Source: Trileptium ribeirensis (taxonomy: Eukaryota; Nematoda; Enoplea; Enoplida; Thoracostomopsidae). From it: 64,000 bases of DNA. Both the position numbers and the translations under genes were made by a program. This document shows, in pieces, positions 47,621-59,000 of the stretch (its first letter is position 1; each line of letters begins with the position of its first letter). The notes below the pieces were generated by a model. The model had not been told where the DNA came from. It made no database searches and saw only the letters and a list, made by a program, of their open reading frames with translations. Location of the stretch: positions 58,769 through 122,768 of the forward strand of contig JASANE010010001.1 in assembly GCA_030248225.1 (NCBI GenBank), read 5' to 3'.

Positions 47621-49193
47621 TAGCGTAAACTGAAGTAAAATGCGTGATAAGTTTAGTTTCGCCATGTAAATTTTGGGTTCTGCTGAGTTATCCTTAGCCG
47701 AACACTTTGTCTGTTGTAGCCATGTGGCCCCCACAGGGTTCCGACATGCCCTGAAATGTTTAACGTCGGACTATCTCTTTTGTAATACGGTAACTTGACT
47801 GTGTTAATGTCTAGTGATAAGGTGTTCCTATTAAATTTTGTCTCCGGTGCGAGTGCAACCATTAAACGAGTGAGTTTGACTATTAATTTCGAGGACCATT
47901 CTCGCTGCAAGGTCATTACACAACTATGTCAATATTGGTGGCGAACCGCTCGTGTCAGGGCTTGGGGTATTTGCGTCCGCAAGCCGTGGCACGAAGGGTT
48001 GGCCTGTCTAGTAGGACACACTTATAACGCTGAGAATTCAACAACACGGGACGCGTCAGCTGATTTCAAGAGTTTATTTAGTCATATATACAGTATCAGC
48101 AAGTAATGGGCAAGCAGGGTCATATACGATACAATACGATCTCGACGACAACACTTTATCACTCCGGTCGTTGATTCACTTGTCTATTGCTGGAAGGGGA
48201 GCGGGGCGGCAGGAGCGACGACGTTCCCGGCAATGCCGGGCCAGAATCTATGCCCGAGACGTTTACTGATTAGCTGCAACGAACTCAGTCACGACGCGGG
48301 TCGGGCGTTCTGGCGTGCTTCGGAATTCGCTCTTACTAGCGCGCGGCGTTATACACAAAAAGAGATGTTTCGTTTCTTTCGTCAAAAGGCAGGACTCGGG
48401 GTACGAGAAAGCACAGAGTCTCCGGCGCAAGATAAAACATGGTCGTATTGTCGAAACCAACTATTATACAAATCATTCCACAGTCAAGAACAAATGGTCA
48501 CCTATGGTACAAGTGAACGAAGGTTAACAGTACTCAGTTTACAATAAGCGATGTGCCTACTCGGTCGTCAGATGTGGAAGTTCGGTTCGTCTGCATTCTT
48601 TTGTCCTACAAAATGCCTAACATCCTTATCGAGTATCCCACAACGTTTCGCCCTCGTGACGGGTCATGTGCAAATTGCTAATAGTCTCAGCATCTCCAGC
48701 ACTTCAAGCGGAAGCTCGCGGAAGCTCAGTTGGCTCGAGTCCTCAAAGTTCATTTATGGTTGACTTCCAACGGCGGGGGTGAACTTTAGTGGTGGAGGAA
48801 TAGTTAAGCTACGTAATAAGTATCGAGGACGCCGTTTTGATCACGTTAATGGGGTCGCCCTTAGCCACTGTTCAACGATCCTAATAAGAGTATGCCTAGG
48901 CAATTGCCATCCTCAACGATCTACCAGGCGATCATCATCGCTGTCCTAGCCGTTTCAAGCGGGTGAGCGTGTCTACTCGACGATCTTGGCTAAGGTCGCA
49001 CTCTGGGGTGCGTTTAGGGTTGAGTCATGGGGCGGACGCTTCCGCGTCCCTTTTGGTTGGCGTTTCTCTGGGGTTTTTCTTTCTTTTCCCCCTTTTTCTG
49101 CTTTGTTTCCCTTTTGTTTGTTTCCTTTGCTTCCTTTGCTGTTGTTCTCGTCTTTTGTGTTCACTCTCTCTATCTTATCCTATTGCCTTATTT

Positions 49194-49253
49194 CACTGTA
49201 CACGTTGAAATTGTACAGTGTCTCAACTGCACTATCGAAATTGTGCAGTTGAG
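49194..49253. other. Twin perfect stem-loops in the element A leader
   Basis: Stem 1 is CACTGTACA (49,194-49,202) with TGTACAGTG (49,212-49,220). Stem 2 is CTCAACTGCAC (49,222-49,232) with GTGCAGTTGAG (49,243-49,253). Both loops contain GAAAT, while the stem sequences differ and remain perfectly paired. This looks like a duplicated RNA structure maintained by compensating change. Confidence 0.72.
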
Positions 49254-49278
49254 TTATTACTGAAATTTTAATAAATTT

Positions 49279-49357
49279 GGTCAGACCTCGATGGTCGAGT
49301 GGTTAAAACCTAGAGATCTGCAGCGGACTTAAATCCTCCGTGCAGGATCGAAACTCA
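49279..49357 (+). ncRNA. tRNA-like (class II) sequence, degenerate
   Basis: A-box-like TGGTCGAGTGG (49,292-49,302) and B-box-like GGATCGAAACTC (49,345-49,356) are at the spacing of a tRNA with a long variable arm; GGACTTAAATCC (49,325-49,336) could form that arm. The acceptor and anticodon stems do not close, so it is not a functional tRNA. It may be the head of a SINE or a tRNA pseudogene. Confidence 0.4.
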
Positions 49358-50865
49358 ACAAGGGAAAGTGAAAAAAAGAGAGAGAGACAAAAATGGTGAA
49401 AGCTAAATCGGGGCATACATAGTACATAGCCTAACGGGCAACCAGTGATAAAATAGAAAAATACTTAAACTCAGCGATCAAGTCGCCCTGAAAAGAAAAC
49501 GGGGTTTTGCACTTTCTCGGTTTAGGGGTCAAAACGATTCGCGAAGGGTCGCGATTTTTCTTTTATTAAAGTGAGAGTTTTATGGTTTCACTTTGAACAT
49601 TGAGCACTCTAACGCGCCTTTGAAAGCGTTTATTGGATCCAATCTTGGTACCTAGCCAGGCCGTCGGTTCATTTTAGTGGGAAGTGATTTTCCTCGACGT
49701 TACCACCGAGTTTAACCATGTACGTGTGCTAGAGTGAACCTTGGTGATCTTAGTGGTTTGGCTAGAGTGTTTTGAGAAGAACGTGATTTGTCGCCGTCAA
49801 TTTACCGAGCCACTGACAAGCGATGTTGTACGGGGCGGTCGGGATCTCGGGCAGTCTAGTCTACTCTAAGTGAAGCTCCTTCAATCCTTAATAATACACC
49901 AAACGCTTATCCTTACAAATCGAGAGCATACCGCAAACCGACAATGCTGAGTAAAAAGTTGCTCCTTACGGAGTGCCAAGACCTTATGCTCAAGCTGAAA
50001 TCACTTAGAATTTGCTTAGTCTTTTGTATTCCCCAAATTCGCTTAGCTCAAACTGATAAACGAAATTTTGGGGCTTCCTAAAGCCCGACAGAGGCTAGTC
50101 CCCTGTCCCTATCTGCAAAGTCAGTCCGCACTCAAGCAGCGGCATGAGTGTCGAACAGTCCACTAAGCTGAAAATTTGTAAACCATAATCGTGATTAAAG
50201 ACAAGCAAGTACGTTCCTATGATTTCATTGGTAAATTTTACCGTGGTCCACTCAGGAAAATTCCACAGCCCTAACTCAAGAGTAATAAGTAATGTAAAAG
50301 CGTTTGGACGAGAAGCGTCCGTTTTGATTTGCCTTACCTATGACCACGGGGAATCAGAACTACTTCGACTTTGGCGTCCCCAACTCAACACCTTCCGTGC
50401 ATTCGCTCAGGATGCCCAAAACGGAACTCGACTGGAGGAGGTTAGTCAGGAAACTTGTAAAAGTAGAGTAAGTTGGCATGTAAAGCGGAGCGTCCACTAA
50501 CGGACGGGAGTGTCAACTATTGCTACAAAATTTTACTTTGATGAACGATCTGTTACAACCACAAATGGGGAAAATAAACCCCCATGCGCTCGACTCTCAT
50601 CCTGACTTACTAAGTTCGATCCGGGACAGCAACTGCTAGTCCCCTTCCGTGAGACAAGGGATGCCTACACGGGTCCTCCAACGTCGAATCCCATTCCAAA
50701 CCGTGAAAACAAAAGCACAAGAAAGCTAAAAGCCGAGGCGAAACCATATAATAAAACTTAAGCGTCGGAGCCGGTCAGTAAAGTCGACCGAACTCCGCGC
50801 TGCCGAAGTCGGACTGATTCCAAGAGACGACGTGGTAGTCGTCGCTTCAAAATTTTCACCTATAT

Positions 50866-53859
50866 TGAGAGATAGCGATTTTGTCGCTATCCAATCGGGG
50901 AAGCTCTTTCAACGCCCACTTTTTTGAGTTCAAACCCGGGCGCCCAATCGAAAAATTCCCAAGATTTTGATTTTGACAGCTATCGTAAACCCTGGGTCCC
51001 CTTTAGAGAGAGTCGGCTTCAATCGAAATCGCCGACATCAAATTTGAACCCTCCGAATACTCGGAGGTCGACCATCTGTGAGTTTTCTCCCAAAATCTCA
51101 GATTTTACCCCATCTGCATTCCCAAATTCTTGTCAGAAACTTATTCAGAATCCATTACTCAGAGCTTTTAAACCTCTTACCTAACTTAGATCAGTCGTCA
51201 TTCCCCAACTGTCCTACAAAAACGGTTAAATCACCCGTCAAATTTAAAATTTCAAAGCTAAGTTCGGTGTGTTAACATGCTTGGAGTACGCTGGAATCTG
51301 TCTTTTCCGTGTTCTTAACCTCATCCATCAAATTTTCCCCCCAGCTAACTCGCTTACTTAAAGCCAAATCTCTGCTATTTAGCGAGTTAGCTGCCTCATC
51401 CATCACCTAATTAAGCTTAACAAGAGTTCATCTGGGGTTAAATCTTGTCGCCCTGTCCATGGATAAACGTGCAAACATTGCACGTTTATATGTTGGCTTA
51501 CAAGATAAAGCCAAACATTCCTAACATTCCTACCATTCCTAGCTAAATTTCAAATATCCCGACAGGACGTCTTTGGACGTCCCGAAGGGGGGGAAGCCGA
51601 AGGCAGGAACGTGCTCATCTCGTGTTCTGGGGCACAGCACATTCCTATGTATCTTTTGACCTATCGGGGGTCCCATTCAGGAACTCCCAGGGTGCACGGG
51701 AGGGCCCTAAACATGCCCCCGTCTTTCCTAGTCCTATGCGTCCAGTCCGTCCGTAAAACTCATGAATTTAACAGAGTTTTACACGTGCGTCCTCGTCTGT
51801 CCTGTTTTTTGTCATGTCCCTACATACTAGATATATATATAGATATATATACATACATATATACACAAATACATACATACAATACTCATGAACACATACA
51901 CAAACTACACATGAGACACACAGGCGACCTGAGCGACAGAAAGGTCGCTCAAGTCCATACTAGAAACACGCAGAACCACAACAACAACAACAACCACGAC
52001 ACACACACACATACACACACAAGACGACAGCGACAACGGCGACAACCGACCAAAGAAGTCGGTTAGAGAGAGTGAAAAAGGAAAAGAAACAACGGAAAAG
52101 AAAGGGCACGGGAAGGAAGTCGGGACAGGGGTTCCCGAGGGAATTTCAAGGGGCTGGGGCGAAATTCGGTCCCAGGACGAAGAACGGGGCCGAACGATAC
52201 CAAACACGAGGGGGTAGACGCAGTGGCGGGTCGGGACCCAATTTTGGGTTCCGCCATGTATTAACATACAGGGCTTTAGCGGGCTTTCCCGCTCTAACGG
52301 TGGGGCGGAGCAACGCCCGCCGGGCATCGTTGAACTCGCCGTGTAGAGGCGGTTCAAACGAGGGGTGTTTTCCCTGCCTTACCGGCAGCGTGTAGTGGGG
52401 CACTAAAATCACGACTAATAAGGAGAGTGTCGGTAAAAAGGGGGGCGCATTTTCGGCCGTCCCGGGTTAACGGGGCGACTGACGGAGACCCGCCGGGCAT
52501 CTTTTAAGATGTCTCGACATGGCGAATGCGATGAGGGGCGTTTTGCCTTCTTTTGAGTTAGGAATAAATTTTCGGTTGGTTTGTACCCACAAGCAATCGG
52601 CATGCCAAATTGGGGACACTTTGGCGGGTTACAACGGGCTGACGAGAAGTCGGACAGAGACCCGCTGGACATCGTTGTACTCGCCCATAGCAGGCGAGTA
52701 GAATGAGGGGTCGCATGAGCCTATTTAGGGCCTAGGGTGAACTACGAAGTTGGCACAAACTGACAGAGTTTTATGTTGAATTTCCGTGGTATGGCATAAA
52801 ACAGGGAAGTGAGTGATATAGCAGCGGGATGACTGGTCGGATCGAGGCCCGTGTGGACTCGTCAGATGCCTAGGTGGGTAGATGACTTGGAAACGCGTGT
52901 ACTTTCACTCGCTGATCCGATGGTAACCAGAAAAGACCAGTTGTTAGTATGGTGGTCAAGCAATTTAGGGCGTCAAAGGATGCTATAAAAGAAAGGTTTT
53001 GATACGGTGGGGCGGAAAAATAAACACACCGAGTCGCGAAGGTCACGCAGTACACATATATATGCATAACTATATTTCCATATGAACCTAGGTTATGTCC
53101 ACTCGGAACCATGGTCACCAGCCAAACCTAGCGTAAGTATCGGCTGTTAATTTGGATTTTCTCCTACTTGTCCCTAGAATATATCAGGAGATCCTCCAGC
53201 GATTCGCGATGTTTTGGGCTCGTTCGAAAGCCCGAAAAATTCTCTACCGAAACGTACTTGGGGCATTGGTAAATCTGAACCGTTGGACGGTTACGGGCCG
53301 ACAAACAGGCCCGAGGTCCGTTATTTCCGAATAATCGGAAAGTACCGTAACCCACTTGTTTCAGCCTACTTTTGCAACCATTAAGCTATGGTTTACTTTG
53401 AACCAGGTAAAATTGGGAGTCTCGATTTCGATCACTTTCCGACTCCCTTAAATTGTCAAAGGCCTCCTATTCCCGGACGGTCTAAATTTTGAAGTCTCAA
53501 TGGGGGAATAGGGAGGAGTAGTCGAGTTCCGTCCAAATCCCCTATCTTAGCGCCAGTTAAAGGCTCTCTCCGGTTCTCTTCTAAATTTGTACCTTCGCCG
53601 TAGTCACGCGTCCTGGGTACCTGAGTGACTCCGTCCCACATGATATACAATCATTATAAAACATGCAAAGGCATAAAAATAATGGCAAACACACGTTTAT
53701 AACAAAGACAGCAATATTACCAAAGCAATTACCAATGACCATGGCGCCCGGCAACACATGAAAACTTAGTTCCGGTGACTGTGTCTGGTTCGATTTAAGG
53801 CGCGCTTAGGCCATCTTGACGTCGAAATCCTGTAAGATACACGTAACGGGCCTGTTACA
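50866..53859 (-). repeat. 5' LTR of element A
   Basis: Direct repeat of 27,332-30,311. It contains the same hairpin (51,931-51,950), AT microsatellite (about 51,831-51,860), (CA)n/(CAA)n stretches and G-rich blocks. The primer-binding site should lie just left of 50,866; the element strand there reads ATATAGGTGAAAATTTTGAA. I cannot match it to a particular tRNA. Confidence 0.93.
51931..51950. promoter_or_regulatory. Conserved LTR hairpin, right LTR of element A
   Basis: GAGCGAC (51,931-51,937) with GTCGCTC (51,944-51,950); identical to the copy in the left LTR. Confidence 0.5.
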
Positions 53860-55773
53860 TGTTAAGATTGAAATCAAAAATATTAAGTTTACTTGGTTTT
53901 AGCGATACATTAAGTAATGGTCACGGAAAACAACAAGTCGCAACAAGCGTTATTCTTACGTTTGGTAGCCTTCGCGATCATAAGGAACGACAGATGTCGG
54001 GTTCATTCGAAGGCCCGTCACCGTCTACTGTACCATGATCCGAAAAATAACCGGAACCGGCTGGTAGAACACTTTGGGAATTGTGGTTGGACATCCAAAG
54101 ACGCCCCGGACAACGCCGGAACTTCGCTTGTAACATATAGAGACAACCGCTACTTACGCTAGGTGGGATTGTCAAGGTGGAACCCGGACTGTTACCATCC
54201 ATATATTTAGGACATACCATATATAAAATATGTAAATGTATATACTTGTGTGTGTGCCCTGTGGACAACTCTTTCAGGTAGAACAGCTTCGTTTCCGTAG
54301 CAAATTGTAGTATGCAACTAATGCAAGCCCCCACTTTCCGACATCCTCGTTGCCCTACCACTCGTCCGAACCGGCACATGCGACCCCTCGTTTTGTTCAT
54401 AACGATTAGCTGAGTCCAACGACGTGCGTCGAACCTTCGTCCGAGTCCCTCCTGACTCGCAGTGGTCACTCAAAGATGCCTAGAAAGCTGCTGCCGACCG
54501 CTGATGGGCACTGATAATTCGAGATTTTTCGCTCAACTCTAAAATGGGCGAACTGCGCCTCATTGGATTCGTCTCGATGAGTCATCTCCAAAAATACCCG
54601 GCGGGTCTCGGTCCGCCGCCCCGCTAACCCTGGACAACCAACAAAAGCGCCTCTACCGTAGCCACTACTCTCTCTAATAGCCGCAATTTTAGCACCGTTC
54701 TTACCCCTGCCGCCCCGGTGGCGATATCACCCTCATTTAAATTGTCATTGGACGACGAGTCCAGCGATACCCGGCGGGCGTCGCACCGCCCAACCGTTAA
54801 CGCAGGAGAGCCCGCTAAAACTCCCCATACTAATATACATCGGAACCCATAAATGGGTCCCGACCCGCTTCTATGTCTACCCCCCTTGTGTTTGGTATCA
54901 ATCGACCCCGTTTTCCGTCCTGGGACCGAATCTGACCCCAGCCCTCGGAAATCTTCCCAGATTCCCCTTGTCCCGCTTCTCTTCCCACGCCCGCTTCGTG
55001 TCCTCGCTGCCCTTTCGTCTTCTTGTCCTCGCTCTCTCTAACCGACATTTTTCTTTTGTTGTTGTTGTTTTGGGTGTGCTGTGTGTATTTGTTTATCCTG
55101 AGCGACCTTTCTGTCGCTCAGGACGCCAACATGACTAATGTGTACTGTGTGTGTTTGTGTATGTGCTCGTGTGTCTTCCATGAGTATTTGTAGATAGATA
55201 TATGTATATATATGTATATATATATATGTATGTATGTATACATAAGGACACAGAAAAAACGGACAGACAAGAACATCGTATACTACACTAAAATTTAGAG
55301 TTTTACGGACGGACTGGACGCCGACGATTAGGACGGACGGGGGGTGAGTTTAAAGCCTTCCCATGGGTTTTTGCGACCCCCGAGCAGGTCACCCCACCCC
55401 AATGGGAGTCCCTTGGAGGATGCTCTATCTTCAACTTCGAAATGGGTTGATCCCCGTCGTTAGTTCCCACCTGGAGCATGTGGAAACCAGTCAAGTCAGC
55501 TAGGAACCACGAGTGAAAATGCTTTTTCTCGATGTTTTGCTGTGTCCTCGCGCATAGGGTCACTTTCCACAACGCGTTTGAATCCAAATTGACGAGCGGC
55601 ATATCATGACCACAAAGGAAATGTCGTTGTTGGCCGACCCAATTAAGGCAGGAAAGCTTAAGCATTCGATTTTCCGGAAGTGTCCGCAATTGGACAGTGA
55701 ACTAAAACCCAAGAAAAATGGGCGTTGCCCGGCCAACGACGATTGGATAACGACGAAATCGCTTTCCTAAACT
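53860..55773 (+). repeat. LTR of element B, diverged relative of element A, opposite orientation
   Basis: Reading on the plus strand, this follows the same order as element A's LTR read on the minus strand: a GGGTTC..TTCGAA.GGCCCGT block, GGCGGGTCTCGGTCCGCC, the GAGCGAC hairpin, (GTT)n and AT microsatellites, and GATTGGATAACGACGAAATC just before the end near 55,773. It is shorter (about 1.9 kb) and clearly diverged. It starts with TG directly at the outer CA of element A's 5' LTR, giving a head-to-head junction with no sequence between. The exact start is less certain than the end. No partner LTR is in the window. Confidence 0.68.
55100..55119. promoter_or_regulatory. Conserved LTR hairpin, element B
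   Basis: GAGCGAC (55,100-55,106) with GTCGCTC (55,113-55,119); the counterpart of the hairpins in element A's LTRs. Confidence 0.5.
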
Positions 55774-57069
55774 ATGGGCAGAAAATTCGAGGCGACGACC
55801 AACGCGTCGACTCGTCGAATCAGTTGGACTTCGACAGCGCGGAGTTCGGTCGACTCTACTGACCGGCTCCGACGCTATATTTTTATGTTCCTAGTTTTCC
55901 TGCGACTCGGGATTTCTCTCGTTTTTCGTTTTCGCTTCGGATTTACTCGAAGGACGAAAGATTTCCGCGTTGGTCTATACCTCGCGAAGGGGGTTCAGCT
56001 GGTGCTGCCCCAAGGATCGACAGTCGTAAGTGTGAGGAAGGTTTAGCGACAACAGGGATTTATTTTCCCTGTTAATTGAAGAGTAACAGACTATTCGTTT
56101 AGCTTCCCCGGAATGTATCGCGCCCTTCGTACTTAGGTAGAAACATTCTCGTTCAGGTTCTAACTCCCGGTTCCCCCCGAAATGCTACACACAACCCATT
56201 TCTGGAATCAATCATTAATATCGAGTTCCGACGTAGGAGACGTTAGGCGATTCGAGATGTACCCGTATAGAGTGCAGTGAGGACTGATCAAACCAATGCG
56301 AAGTCTTTATGATTCCCCGTGGTCATAGGTAAGGCAAAATAAAATGGACGCTTCTCGTCCAGGTTTTACATGACTTGCTTCTTTTGAGGTAGGATCGACG
56401 ACTTTTCCTGAGCCGACCACGGTTAAATTTCCTGAACGTGCAGGTCACAGAAAACAGGGAGTTGTTCAATGGTTTTGCTATGATGGTTTCCAAATTTGAA
56501 GTTTAGTTGATCGTTCAATGCTCATGCCGTGTTTGAGCTTGGACAGAATCGCAGATTAGGGACGGAGGAGTAGCCTCCGTCGGGTTTTAGGAACCCTTAA
56601 AATTTCGTTTTGTTCTTTGAGCTAGGAAGATTTGGAAGCACAAAAGACGGATCAAATTTTAGGTAGTGAAGCTTGAGTTTAAGCTGTTTGCTGTTTGAAC
56701 GGATTATTGTCTAGGGATCGTCTCGGTTTAAATTATTTGACTTTGACCTTAGGGCGTTTAAATCAATTCTGTAAGTATCTCATTCGAGCACGCATTTCCT
56801 TGCGACGACTGACCGGATTAACTTTAGACGCCCCTCTAGACCCTGGATTATTCGAAAATGAGCTGGAGGAGCAAGCCCTCAGCTGAGCAAAATTTCGCCG
56901 ACCTCGACCTGGGGCGATGGTGCTTCGTTTCATGGTGATACACCAGTTCTCACTCTAAATAACTATGTTGCTAAAACCATTAAATTTACCGGTGTTCTCC
57001 AGTGTACTAGGACCAGTTATGACCCTAAGGGATCCCAGCTGCACCACCCTAGAATTTCACTGTGGTGCC

Positions 57070-57300
57070 CGGTCAACCCCGGCTTACACGATTCCCCGGT
57101 GGACTCTGGTCTGACCGATGGGAACCGCTTAGCTTAGCGGGCTGCTCGGCGGGTTTACCAGGGTGTTCGGCCTGGGCCCTATAGTGGCCCACGTATCTAG
57201 TGGTATGGAGGTCCCCCGGAGGGAGGGTCATCCCCTGGGCCTGCTCACAGGTAATGAGGTTGACCCGTCATTCCCTCTATTTCTGTGGTTGAATTTTATG
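57070..57300 (+). repeat. Second copy of the shared module (see 47,345-47,620)
   Basis: Direct-orientation match with 47,345-47,620, lacking about 25 bp present there before GGTCTGACC. Flanking sequences are not shared in this orientation. Confidence 0.5.
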
Positions 57301-58239
57301 CCTTATGCAAGTTTCAACACTTTGCCTAGCCGTAGGGCTTGTTCGCGAAAGGCTCCGTTGAGCCGAGGGATGGTAGCCTACCGCTAGGCTGTCATTGTGC
57401 AGAGGCGCGTTTGGGTTGCCTTAGTTCCAGTTAGGGCTGAACACCCTGAGCCTGCTCGGTCCTAGATATGTATAAGTATTTGGGAGTACGGAGGGTCGTT
57501 GGTTCTACGAAAGCTAAATAGGTGTACCTAGGATCGTTGGTAACGAGTGACAGACGGGGTGTAGGTGCACGCGGAGCTGAGGAACGCTGCGGGTCGACTA
57601 ACTCAGTCGTAGTTAAGCCACTGCACTTGATATGGAGGCAGCCGAAATTTAACACTAATAGGCCGAAGCAGACACTCAAGCAAAACGCGGGGATAGGGTG
57701 GCGGGGATAAAAACGGCATGGCGGGAGCGAGCATCATGGGGTAACGAGCCGGAGGAAGACGAGGAGCCTAAATCAAGCAACATTGAGCTCCTAAATGGGA
57801 GTCGTGCACTTTTCTTAGAACAGCGGGTCCTGGTTTAAAATCGATCTAGTTCGCCTACTAACATTCACGCGCAGAATTTTATTATTTGGTTTTCCCTTTT
57901 TGAATAACCAAAACAACGATCATGAATAAAGTATCACCCAATTGGGTGCACACAAAAGTATGCTTATATATATACAACGCGGTGGGTCCCAAGTTCCGTG
58001 CCTCACGATACCTACGTAACAAAACCCCGTGCTGCGAACCAGCCTTTTGCTCTTTATTTCTTTGGGTGACGAGAAACGATTTGACCCGACCTTTAATGGT
58101 CTGTCGCGAAATTTCCAACGATTAACAACCCCGATTGGGATGACGAAATTATGTTCTGTGAGCTCCGTTTGGGCGGGCTCTTTTAGAAACGCGAAACCCC
58201 ACAACCTGAAGTTATTAGCAGAGCCTTAGCTTTGGACTT

Positions 58240-59000
58240 ATCCGCGCGTCGGTTCTGCAGAATTCTGCTACTATTTCTAACACTAAATTTTCGTGAATTA
58301 TCTAGTTCAATCGCAAAGCGTAGGCGCAGCACTTACGGGAGCGCAAGGCATCCAACGGACACCACAGCACCCGCAGGGGCTGCCCCTGTTCCTAAGCCTA
58401 AGCAGAAAATTTGAAAAGCTGTGAAACGCCTCGGGCGGGCCTCTTCTACGCGTCTGCAGGTCGAAGAGACCACCCGAGCTAAACATGAACTTCCAAATCT
58501 CAGTGCCTATATTTTACTCTGAACATCGTGCGCCTATCACCACCAGCAAAATTCTCTGAGGCGTTCCAAACGCCAAACAAGTGCTACGCTAACAACAAAA
58601 TTTTTTAGCCTGAACTCTAAAACAATTTTGGGAACTGCCAGGTACTACACCCACTGGACGCTCACAAGAACACTGCCCAGTGGGTGGGGAACCAGTCGAG
58701 CATGGGACAGTTTCTGATTTAGATTTATCCGACGTCTATCAGTTCCGAATTTTCGTGCGCAAGCGCGACACTTGCGGGGGCCCGGGGCATCCATCAGACG
58801 CCCCAGCGCCTGCAAGGGTCACCCCTTGGTCGAAACACAAACTACGGGAAATTCTCTGATTGAAAAGGCCTCGGGTGGAGCTCTTCCGCACGTCTGCATA
58901 CCGAAGAGTCCACCCGGGCAAGAAGCAAACGGAAAGCAAAGGCAAAATCGAAAGGACAACGAAAACCACGGCGACAACCGCCGTCAAAACACGTCAAATT
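58240..59000 (+). repeat. Two diverged tandem copies of a ~480-bp unit
   Basis: AATTTTCGTG, GCGCA.CACTT.CGGG, GGCATCCA.C.GAC.CC, CGC..GGG..CCCCT, GAAAAGGCCTCGGG and TCTTC..CACGTCTGCA.. occur in the same order at 58,285-58,480 and again at 58,745-58,920. They end in CCACCCG(A/G)GC. The unit is probably part of the element B leader. Confidence 0.6.

Larger units (their letters stand above)
45898..50865 (-). other. About 5-kb leader of element A, no supported gene
   Basis: Between the 5' LTR and gag lie almost 5 kb without a frame I can assign. The part next to the LTR (about 50,865-50,000) matches the leader of element B in inverted orientation (55,774-56,640). A polypyrimidine tract on the plus strand lies at 49,050-49,200 (Lys/Gly-rich frame on the element strand, low complexity). 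It also contains a twin hairpin, a tRNA-like sequence and a module shared with 57.1-57.3 kb, each listed separately. Confidence 0.6.
27332..53859 (-). mobile_element. Element A: giant env-bearing Gypsy-type LTR retroelement
   Basis: Two direct repeats of about 3 kb with TG...CA ends (27,332-30,311 and 50,866-53,859) enclose 20.5 kb. On the minus strand that interior encodes, in order, gag, a large unknown ORF, env-like glycoprotein, retropepsin, RT, RNase H remnant, integrase with long tail, an Arg-rich ORF and a NADAR-SGNH-like ORF. The full span is 26.5 kb. Integrase (D,D35E plus GPY) and the RNase H end (YRPGKANANADGLSR) place it with Ty3/Gypsy elements. No clear target duplication was found: the sequence right of the right LTR starts TGTTA, while left of the left LTR is TATAT preceded by the pogo insertion. 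The copy has several frame breaks and an internal deletion, so it is non-autonomous now. Confidence 0.92.
55774..59000 (+). mobile_element. Leader region of element B, no gag found
   Basis: From 55,774 the plus strand matches, in reverse orientation, the leader of element A: CGACAGCGCGGAGTTCGGTC (about 55,837) versus 50,785-50,820; ATTCCCCGTGGTCATAGGTA (56,312) versus 50,337-50,358; ACTCATGCCG and GACGGAGGAGTAGCCTCCGT regions at 56,520-56,590 versus 50,060-50,170. Similarity becomes patchy after about 56,650. No gag or pol frame follows, so element B is a truncated copy represented by one LTR and leader sequence. The right boundary is approximate. Confidence 0.6.
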
